From: Anaerolineales bacterium
GTDB lineage: Bacteria > Chloroflexota > Anaerolineae > Anaerolineales > Villigracilaceae
Assembly (NCBI GenBank): GCA_016928525.1
Contig: JAFGKO010000188.1
Coordinates: 1 to 64,000 of the forward strand
Reading direction: 5' to 3'
DNA: 64,000 bases
The notes under the pieces are model-generated. The model worked only from the letters and a program-made list of their open reading frames with translations. It made no database searches and was not told the origin of the DNA. Position numbers and translations under genes: made by a program. This document shows, piece by piece, positions 44,301 to 50,975 of this stretch (positions are counted from its first letter, which is position 1; the number at the start of each line of letters is the position of its first letter).

Positions 44301-44344
44301 ATTCGGCTGACGTGCAAGAAACGAAGTAATTTTTGTTTTTTCAT
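41330..44344 (-). CDS. Secreted protein with IPVTG motif and C-terminal sortase domain
   Basis: A 1004-residue protein. The signal peptide (MKKQKLLRFLHVSRIVVLLI onward) ends near QSASA. Residues 35-480 form a large beta-rich region reminiscent of IgGFc-binding N-terminal domains (VTVYYDHWENGYG, NTDVFIYNPTAAPLTINYED). Two DUF11 repeats (about 485-770) follow, then a GDPGDPGDPGDPGG and GGGRGGGG linker. The end carries LIPVTGFAPGR (IPVTG at 829-833) and a sortase domain: His908 in LTSHVTL, Cys971 in TLVTC and Arg984. Spacing between the three catalytic residues equals that in the giant neighbour. The ATG at 44344 has AAAGGA eleven bases upstream. A strong promoter lies at 44477-44505. Confidence 0.9.
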   Translation of the reverse strand: MKKQKLLRFLHVSRIVVLLIVFLFSTFAMLQSASAAVPAGYSEYFIPGGTDQLFQILQDIDNDPNLGTALGGGGTCTVAECNRMHNVSTVSIASDGVTVYYDHWENGYGTGSTGSDETYVANKGDVLTFESGNIIVPRNAADTCTSTNPNGTTNVCYDGRDRLYVAGGAVSVAQAFWPEVTQTVFANAWEVYPVKPYQVNYTIPVGENLSGAPLNYIDFTQVFVIVQATQDNTNVQIDDPGMAGVDVNVNLDRGEVTQLFHIDAGTTVLATAPVQTQFIVGRPNAGISSDSRSYTAVPSGLWSSSYYGPVPSFGGGSNTDVFIYNPTAAPLTINYEDNVGSGSFDIPANSTLSYLDLTGRFVPTNSAVYLESANGTSFWAIGSANTENEDYNYGFTFIPPDQLTQEYFISWAPGTTNLSANGSPVFVTPIEDNTTIYVDYSPTDGVVDATYTLNRIQMQRIFDPDNDNTGIHIWATGPIAVVWGEDANAAAPGNPYIDAGYTILPLNVEWIDAVITLDKTADPEIIPTGAGQVSVFTLVINSDAFGIADVTVQDVLPANWAYVPGSTTITLPGGGTITGATADPDISGQNLTWDNFPIDPLDMNPNQTLIIVFSGITTGTPPERYSINEAIVTGSRGTETFTSSDTATVEVSDLGIEKISSAGGETAPGESITYTINVTNIGVPAQNNIVVNDPLPAGTTYVANSTVVTSGGITKDNIPGGAVADLLDGIPANLVLAGDDFDLPTGGTMTITFQVIVNSPVPVGQTDVVNTVAVSSDEQPDPIEDSVVDILPAIVPPGDPGDPGDPGDPGGGGGRGGGGAAAPGLAGLIPVTGFAPGRITDLSDLPVTKYNTSNDVTLEIPALKLQVPVVGIPKRNNSWDVNWLLNQAGWLEGSAFPGFSGNSVLTSHVTLQYGQAGPFANLHKLKAGDKVFVHAFGNLHIYEVKSAKKLDATDASILQHEEKSWLTLVTCADYDEQAETYLKRFVVKAVLVQTRPERWWTNWP
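41919..41954. repeat. Four 9-bp tandem repeats coding for Gly-Asp-Pro
   Basis: Four near-identical units (GGATCACCA and variants) encode GDP repeats in the linker before the IPVTG motif. The copy number could change by slippage in steps that keep the frame. Confidence 0.8.
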
Positions 44345-44476
44345 TGAATACCATATCCTTTTACAAATCGGAACAGAACCAATAATCATATTGCGAGTTA
44401 AAATAAATCACGGAAATTGCCTGTCCCTGCCCTCATTCAACAACAAACCTTAGAAAAACCTTTCAATTTTGTAAGG

Positions 44477-44505
44477 ATTCTAGTGTAAGCGGTATATTTT
44501 GTCAA
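44477..44505 (-). promoter_or_regulatory. Promoter of the 1004-residue sortase-bearing gene
   Basis: On the minus strand TTGACA (44505-44500), 17 bases, TAGAAT (44482-44477). The leader to the ATG at 44344 is about 125 bases and has no obvious terminator. Confidence 0.8.
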
Positions 44506-44539
44506 CAAAACAAGTCCGAAATTATCGGGGCTTTCACAA

Positions 44540-44613
44540 ACCGGGCGTTGCTCAATAAAAGCATTCCAACCCGGTGAGCCCGAGGCGCGGGGGTCCGGCA
44601 AGGTTATTTTGCC
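44540..44613. repeat. Cluster of hairpins upstream of the sortase-bearing gene promoter
   Basis: ACCGGG (44540-44545)/CCCGGT (44570-44575), with TTG/CAA inside, and GGCAA (44597-44601)/TTGCC (44609-44613), with a GC-rich stretch between. It lies upstream of the promoter, so it is not part of that leader. It may be a repeat element or a structured RNA from an unrecognised transcript. Confidence 0.4.
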
Positions 44614-44963
44614 CGTGGGAAGTGTTAAGGGTGCTCGATCTCATTAACATGACGGGGAGTGTACGAATTTGTTACTCAGACTATTCCTTGCAATGAGGGT
44701 CGATATTCCCGTGCTCATAAAGAAAAAACATTTTTGGGTCTCCCGTTTATAACGGGATTGAGGGCCGAAAGCCAAAAACGGTAGAGCCACAATTTTTAGC
44801 GATATAACCAGCAAAAAGAATGGGAGAATAAACCTACTGATCTTTGAAAAATGATTGTCTAAAGAATCACCCATTTTTACGGCTATTTTGGATGGAAATT
44901 GAGACATAGTTTTTTCAACACTCAGTAAGCAATGGAATTTCTTACATTTTGCAAACATACCAA
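44614..44963. other. Intergenic region upstream of the histidine kinase gene
   Basis: About 350 A/T-rich bases. A minus-strand frame (44644-45030) exists, but its composition and its overlap with the kinase start argue against a gene. Nothing else was identified. Confidence 0.3.
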
Positions 44964-44972
44964 TGATAAAAT
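44964..44972 (+). promoter_or_regulatory. Extended -10 of the histidine kinase gene (leaderless type)
   Basis: TGATAAAAT has the TGn extension plus a TAAAAT -10 box, six bases before the ATG at 44979. No ribosome-binding site is present, as expected for a leaderless mRNA. Confidence 0.5.
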
Positions 44973-44978
44973 CACTCC

Positions 44979-46589
44979 ATGCTCCCTGATTTCCGCGTCC
45001 GTCAACGGGATTACTTACTCGAAATCTCACGTGCCCTCACCCAGGAACTCGACCTGGAGAAGCTGCTGGCGCGCATTTTGCGCATCTCCATCGAAATGCT
45101 GGCGGGACAGGCCGGGCTGATCGCGCTCAAAGAGCAGGATGGCTGGCGCGTCGCGACCGCCCATGGAATTGCTCCCGCTTTTTTGAGTTATCTCACCCCT
45201 CTGCTGGCCGAAGAAAAAGTCCGCGAACTGGACGTACCGGAACTCAACCGCATGTTGAAGGAATTAACCTATACAGCCAGCCAGGGATTGCTCAACGGCG
45301 TGGGCTTGCCCCTCTCTGCGCACGGACAATTGATCGGCGTCATCTTCATCTTTCGCAACTATCCCGACCTGTTCTCCTCGAACGACCGGCGTTTGTTGCA
45401 ATCCTTTGCAGACCAGGCCGCTATCGCCGTATACAATGCCCAACTCTATGGACAGGTCACTTACGAAAAGCAACGCCTGGACGCCCTGCTAGACTCTGCT
45501 GCAGATGGTATCCTCATTCTCAATGCCGACCACACTATCGAACGTTGTAACCTGGCATTTCAGAAACTCTATGGCTTATCGCAGGATGAGATTTGCGACA
45601 AGGACCACAGCCAGATCATACACTGGGCGCGCGACCCGCAGGGCACCACCCTCGAGGAAGCCGAGCGCGGCGGTTGGCCACTCACACCCAATGCTACTTT
45701 ATATGTAGAAGGCGACCTGGAACGGCCTGAATCGTCGCCGTTACCCGTTGGCGCGACCTATGCCCCCCTGCTCTCGTCCGAAGGCAAATTGAGTAACATT
45801 GTCGTAAGCGTACGCGACATCACCCACTTCCGCACCGCTGAGGAGATCAAATCCACTTTCATCTCCATCGTCAGTCATGAACTGCGCACGCCTGTAGCGC
45901 TCATCAAGGGCTATGCCTCCACCCTGCGCCGCGACGACGCTAAGTGGGACCGGGCAACTATCAACGATAGCCTGGCTGTCATCGAAGAGGAAGCAGACCG
46001 CTTGTCCAGAATGATTGATGACCTGCTAGATGCCTCCCGCTTGCAAGCCGGTGGTCTCAGTCTTAGTCGGGCTGATGTATCTCTACCTGCCATGGCCGAG
46101 CGACTGGCCGAGCGCTTCCGTATCCAGTCTAAAAAGCACAAGTTCGTGGTCGATTTTCCGCAGGATTTCCCCGTGCTGCTGGCGGATGAAAATCGTATCG
46201 AGCAGGTACTTTCCAATCTAATATCCAACGCCATCAAGTATGCTCCCGAAGGCGAAATCCGCATTAGCGGGCGGGTGCGCCCCGAACAGGTGATCGTCTG
46301 TGTCAGCGATCAGGGTCCCGGCATCGAAGCCAACGATCTGCCGCACATCTTCGACCGTTTCTACCGCTCGACGAAGGCCGTCAAAAACACCAAAGGCGCT
46401 GGTTTGGGACTGTATCTGGCCCGCGCCATTGTCGAAGCTCACGGCGGGCGTATCTGGGTAGATACCTCGACAAGTTCGCATGTACCTGCTCTTCCCCACC
46501 CCAGGCAGAACGGAGCGGCAGTAGCGCAGATTTCACAGCGCTCTAAACCTGATTCGGGCGCCCGAATTTGTTTCTCCTTGCCGCGCTAG
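44979..46589 (+). CDS. Soluble GAF-PAS sensor histidine kinase
   Basis: A 536-residue cytoplasmic two-component sensor without membrane segments. The order is a GAF domain (about 16-155), a PAS domain (about 168-285, LDSAADGILILNADHTIERC), HisKA with the phospho-accepting His300 in SIVSHELRTPVALIKGY, and an HATPase domain (about 400-535) with an N-box (QVLSNLISNAIKYAPEGE), G1 (DQGPGIEANDLPHIFDRFY) and G2 (GAGLGLYLARAIVEAHGGR). The final domain carries an insertion rich in Ser, Pro and His before its last strand. No cognate response regulator is adjacent. It is divergently placed upstream of the sortase-bearing genes, but a link is only positional. Confidence 0.93.
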   Translation: MLPDFRVRQRDYLLEISRALTQELDLEKLLARILRISIEMLAGQAGLIALKEQDGWRVATAHGIAPAFLSYLTPLLAEEKVRELDVPELNRMLKELTYTASQGLLNGVGLPLSAHGQLIGVIFIFRNYPDLFSSNDRRLLQSFADQAAIAVYNAQLYGQVTYEKQRLDALLDSAADGILILNADHTIERCNLAFQKLYGLSQDEICDKDHSQIIHWARDPQGTTLEEAERGGWPLTPNATLYVEGDLERPESSPLPVGATYAPLLSSEGKLSNIVVSVRDITHFRTAEEIKSTFISIVSHELRTPVALIKGYASTLRRDDAKWDRATINDSLAVIEEEADRLSRMIDDLLDASRLQAGGLSLSRADVSLPAMAERLAERFRIQSKKHKFVVDFPQDFPVLLADENRIEQVLSNLISNAIKYAPEGEIRISGRVRPEQVIVCVSDQGPGIEANDLPHIFDRFYRSTKAVKNTKGAGLGLYLARAIVEAHGGRIWVDTSTSSHVPALPHPRQNGAAVAQISQRSKPDSGARICFSLPR

Positions 46590-46654
46590 GCAACGAACCA
46601 GCGGGTGGTACAATTGTGCTTCGTGCGTAAATAATTTCAATATTGGACTCTCTC

Positions 46655-48022
46655 ATGCCTCAAACTCAAATCTCTTGCCCCCAATGCCGACAGCCAATCC
46701 AAGCCAATGTCGAGCAGCTTTTCGATGTAACCGCCGACCCGGGCGCCAAGCAGCGTCTGTTGGGTGGCGTCTCCAATATGGTACGTTGCCCATTTTGCGG
46801 CTATCAAGGCCGTCTGGCTACTCCTGTTGTTTATCACGACAATGAAAAAGAGTTACTGCTCACATTCTTTCCCCCTGAACTGGGCATGCCCCTGGATCAA
46901 CAGGAAAAGACCATCGGCCCACTCATCAAGCAAGTCACAGACCGCCTGCCCCCCGAAAAGCGTAAAGCTTACCTGTTCAAAGCGCAGGCCAACCTTACGT
47001 TTGAATCCATGATCGAAACCATTCTGGGCAAAGACGGCATTACACCTGAAATGATCAAGGAACAACAGGAACGGGTCACACTGGTCGAACGCCTGATCCA
47101 GGCCTCCGGAACAGAGGCTCGTTCCGAGATCATCAAGCAGAATATCGCGCTGTTAGATGAGCAATTCTTTGCGCTGTTCAGCCGCCTGGCGCAAAGCGCC
47201 ATGGCCAGCGGACAAGAGCCGGTTGCCAAACAGATGCTCGAAATCCAGAATCAATTGCTCGAAGAGACAGAGTTTGGCCGCGGGCTGAAGGAATCCTATG
47301 GGGAACTGGATGCAGCCTCAAAGGCCCTGCGAGAGGCGGGTCAAAGTCTGACGCGAGAAAAACTGCTCGAGCTGGTCATCGCAGCGCCCAACGAAGCGCG
47401 TATCCGCGCTTACGTCAGCCTGGCGCGCGGCGGCATGGACTACACCTTCTTCCAAAACCTGACCGACAAAATCGATGCTGCTAAAGGCGATGAGAAGAAA
47501 AAACTGGAAGATCTGCGCGAGAACCTGCTGGAATATGTCAATGAAGTGGACCGTCAGTTGGAAGAACGCTTCAAGCAATCTCAGGCTATGGTCGATAAAA
47601 TACTCGCGCAGGAAGATGTAGCCAAGGCCACGCGTGAAAACCTGGAAGGGTTCACGCAAGAGACAGTGGATCTCGTCAGCCAGATGCTGCGCCAGGCTTC
47701 CGAAAAGAACAATTATGCCCGCATGGGCAAGCTGCAAAAAATGGTGGAGGTATTACAGGAGGCCAGCGCCCCACCACCAGAAGTGGCCTTCATCGAACAA
47801 TTGCTCGAAGCGCCTGACCCGGCGGCCGTAGAGAAGTTGCTCACTGAGAATGAAGAACTGGTCAACGATGATTTTATGAACACGCTAAGCGGCCTGATGG
47901 CGCAACTCAACGCGCAAGGGCAGAACGGCCAAGGAGGCAAACAGGCCAAGGAAATTGCAGAAAAGCTGGAGAGTGTCTACAAAGCAGCTTTGAAGTTTTC
48001 GATGAAGAAGAAAATGGGATAA
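46655..48022 (+). CDS. CpXC-domain zinc-ribbon protein
   Basis: A 455-residue cytoplasmic protein. The N-terminus has two zinc-ribbon knuckles, CPQCRQPI (about residue 8) and CPFCGYQG (about 45), arranged as in CpXC-domain proteins. The remaining 350 residues are predominantly helical and charged (for example REKLLELVIAAPNEARIRAY and KEKNNYARMGKLQKMVEVLQ-like segments), with a Gln/Gly-rich stretch before the C-terminus. No enzymatic motif is visible. The ATG at 46655 begins right at MPQTQISCPQC; a TTG at 46643 adds only four residues. It ends at a terminator shared with the convergent methyltransferase gene. Function unknown. Confidence 0.82.
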   Translation: MPQTQISCPQCRQPIQANVEQLFDVTADPGAKQRLLGGVSNMVRCPFCGYQGRLATPVVYHDNEKELLLTFFPPELGMPLDQQEKTIGPLIKQVTDRLPPEKRKAYLFKAQANLTFESMIETILGKDGITPEMIKEQQERVTLVERLIQASGTEARSEIIKQNIALLDEQFFALFSRLAQSAMASGQEPVAKQMLEIQNQLLEETEFGRGLKESYGELDAASKALREAGQSLTREKLLELVIAAPNEARIRAYVSLARGGMDYTFFQNLTDKIDAAKGDEKKKLEDLRENLLEYVNEVDRQLEERFKQSQAMVDKILAQEDVAKATRENLEGFTQETVDLVSQMLRQASEKNNYARMGKLQKMVEVLQEASAPPPEVAFIEQLLEAPDPAAVEKLLTENEELVNDDFMNTLSGLMAQLNAQGQNGQGGKQAKEIAEKLESVYKAALKFSMKKKMG

Positions 48023-48058
48023 AACCAACTGACCGTTACCAAAAGGTAGCGGTTAGTT

Positions 48059-48060
<2 letters not shown>
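48021..48060. terminator. Terminator between the CpXC and methyltransferase genes
   Basis: AAAACCAACTGACCGTTACC pairs imperfectly with GGTAGCGGTTAGTTTT around an AAAA loop. The stem is A-rich at its base on one side and T-rich on the other, and it overlaps the methyltransferase stop. Confidence 0.7.
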
Positions 48061-49165
<1,105 letters not shown>

Positions 49166-49169
49166 TCAA

Positions 49170-49202
49170 AGACCCTAAAGGTCACCAAGACCTTTAGGGT
49201 CT
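49170..49202. repeat. 14-bp inverted repeat (AGACCCTAAAGGTC family)
   Basis: AGACCCTAAAGGTC (49170-49183), loop ACCAA, GACCTTTAGGGTCT (49189-49202), perfect. It lies between two minus-strand genes. A related element occurs at 58317-58373. No T-run, so it is a repeat family or a processing signal rather than a terminator. Confidence 0.8.
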
Positions 49203-49205
49203 ACA

Positions 49206-49859
49206 TTACGCTGTCGGATTGTCCAACCGCACCCCATGCCCGCGCACCGTATCGATGTACTGGTGTGCCGGATCGAGCGAGGCTAACCGATCCCGCAAGC
49301 GGCGGATGAGTGCATCCAGCGCCTGGTCAGAGACCCCCGCCGATTGATCCTCACCCCACACCACCGAAATCAAGTCGGCGCGGCTGATGACCTGGCTCTG
49401 ATTCTCATACAGCAACCACAATAGTTTGAATTGCTGCGCAGAAAGCGGTGGGACGAGCTGCTGCTGGTTGATCCACACCCGCCGCGAGCGTACATCCATC
49501 ATCAAACGGCCAGAGCGGCCTGCGCCTTCGGTCAGCGGCATGGTCGCATCCGAAGTCAGGAACTGGAACTGCTGGGCCAGCGCGATCTGCACCATATCCC
49601 CGTCCTGAAGCACCAGGGGAGATGTCAACGGCGTACCATTGCAATGCGTGCCGTTCTTGCTGCCCAGGTCTTCCAGGATCATGCCTTCCTGCGTCGGCGT
49701 GATGCGCGCATGATAGCGGGAGACCTGCCGATCGGGGATGACAATATCACAGGTCGAATCGCGACCCAGCACAACCGTCCGCGCCAGCGGCCAGCGTTGG
49801 TCACTGAGCGGCCCTTCCTGCGCGACCAACATGGGATATTCTTCCAGTGAAATTTCCAT
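49206..49859 (-). CDS. FHA-domain winged-helix transcriptional regulator
   Basis: A 217-residue protein that joins a phosphothreonine-binding FHA domain (about 22-105) to an OmpR/PhoB-type winged helix (about 118-215). The FHA core has VVLGRDSTCDIVIPDRQVSRYHA and LEDLGSKNGTHCNG, both conserved ligand-binding stretches. The DNA-binding part has LSAQQFKLLWLLYENQSQVISRADLISVVWG, with RRLRDRLASL and YIDTVRGHGVRL marking the recognition helix and wing. It has no receiver domain. It is divergent from a Ser/Thr kinase 117 bases away, so the kinase could create the phosphothreonine it binds (inference). Confidence 0.92.
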   Translation of the reverse strand: MEISLEEYPMLVAQEGPLSDQRWPLARTVVLGRDSTCDIVIPDRQVSRYHARITPTQEGMILEDLGSKNGTHCNGTPLTSPLVLQDGDMVQIALAQQFQFLTSDATMPLTEGAGRSGRLMMDVRSRRVWINQQQLVPPLSAQQFKLLWLLYENQSQVISRADLISVVWGEDQSAGVSDQALDALIRRLRDRLASLDPAHQYIDTVRGHGVRLDNPTA

Positions 49860-49891
49860 AAAACCTCAATGAATAAATGGTGGAAAACTAT

Positions 49892-49897
49892 TATAAT
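49892..49897 (+). promoter_or_regulatory. -10 box of the Ser/Thr kinase gene
   Basis: TATAAT within CTATTATAATATAG. The leader to the ATG at 49977 is about 72 bases. The divergent regulator gene starts just upstream, so its own product could bind here. Confidence 0.45.
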
Positions 49898-49976
49898 ATA
49901 GAAGAAAAGCGAATTTCTGTGCAGAATCAACGCCGAGAATCTCCCTGCACAGCCTGCTTTCTACACCAAAACGAAT

Positions 49977-50975
49977 ATGTCTTTCCCTCTCAAGAACGGA
50001 GAGGTCTTGCGTGGTCGCTACCAGGTCCGCGAACGGATCGGCCAGGGCGGTATGGGTTCCATCTACCTGGCCGAAGATTTGCGTTTATCTGGCCGTCTTT
50101 GTGCGCTCAAAGAAGTTCTCTACGACCGCAACCTCCCAGAAAAAGTCCTGCTACAGGCCCGTGATCAATTCTTCCGCGAGGCCACTGTGCTTGCGCGCCT
50201 GGACCATCCCAACCTACCCAAAGTGTCGGATTTCTTCTCCAGCGGGCAGCGCGATTACCTGGTGATGGATTATGTACCCGGAAAAGACCTGCGCACAATG
50301 ATGCTGGATGCCCGCCGACATAAAAAATTTCTCGCGGAAAAAGATGTACTGAATTGGGCCAACCAACTGGCCGACGCGTTATCCTTCTTGCACAACCAGG
50401 AATCACCTATCGTACATCGCGATATCAAGCCCAGCAACTTAAAGCTGACTCCCAATGGTCTGCTCAAACTGGTCGATTTCGGGCTGGTCAAGATCATGGC
50501 GCCGGAAGAAGTCACGATTACCGTAATCCATGGGCAGGGAACAGCTTTGTACACCCCACTGGAACAATATGGCGCTGACGGCTTACATACAGACTTACGC
50601 GCAGACATTTATGCTTTCGGAGCAACGTTCTACCACCTGCTGACCAATGAAGCCCCGGCGGATGCACGCAAGCGCTTCTTACAACCCGAAAGCCTGCTCC
50701 CGCTTCGACAGATCAATCCGGCCGTCAGCAATCGCACCGAACGCGCCGTTCTGTGGGCCATGTCCCTGCACCCGGACCAGCGCCCTGACTCGGTCGAAAC
50801 TTTGCGCCAGACTCTGCTCGGTTATCACGAGCCGCCGACCACTCCTGTCGCAGTAGCGAGGCCACAGCAAAATCCCTCGATCTGGAATGTAATCACCTCT
50901 CCGCCCGATAACGTTCTGTTGTTGATCGCTGCGGGTTTATTCCTGCTCAGTTTGATCACAACCCTGGTTCGCTAA
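49977..50975 (+). CDS. Membrane-anchored Ser/Thr protein kinase (Hanks type)
   Basis: A 332-residue kinase. The catalytic domain (about 15-275) has the Gly-loop IGQGGMGSIYLAED, Lys45 in CALKEV, an acidic alphaC region, HRDIKPSN (catalytic Asp149), DFGLVK (167-172) and ADIYAFGATFYHLLT. The activation segment contains threonines for autophosphorylation (VTITVIHGQGTALYTPLEQY). A short linker leads to a C-terminal membrane helix (about 312-330) with almost nothing outside, so it lacks PASTA or other sensor domains. Its partner could be the divergent FHA regulator. Confidence 0.94.
   Translation: MSFPLKNGEVLRGRYQVRERIGQGGMGSIYLAEDLRLSGRLCALKEVLYDRNLPEKVLLQARDQFFREATVLARLDHPNLPKVSDFFSSGQRDYLVMDYVPGKDLRTMMLDARRHKKFLAEKDVLNWANQLADALSFLHNQESPIVHRDIKPSNLKLTPNGLLKLVDFGLVKIMAPEEVTITVIHGQGTALYTPLEQYGADGLHTDLRADIYAFGATFYHLLTNEAPADARKRFLQPESLLPLRQINPAVSNRTERAVLWAMSLHPDQRPDSVETLRQTLLGYHEPPTTPVAVARPQQNPSIWNVITSPPDNVLLLIAAGLFLLSLITTLVR

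Noticed and set aside
44644..45030. 128-codon minus-strand ORF overlapping the histidine kinase start
   Set aside because: It overlaps the 5' end of a real gene, has no ribosome-binding site and has the composition of translated intergenic DNA.
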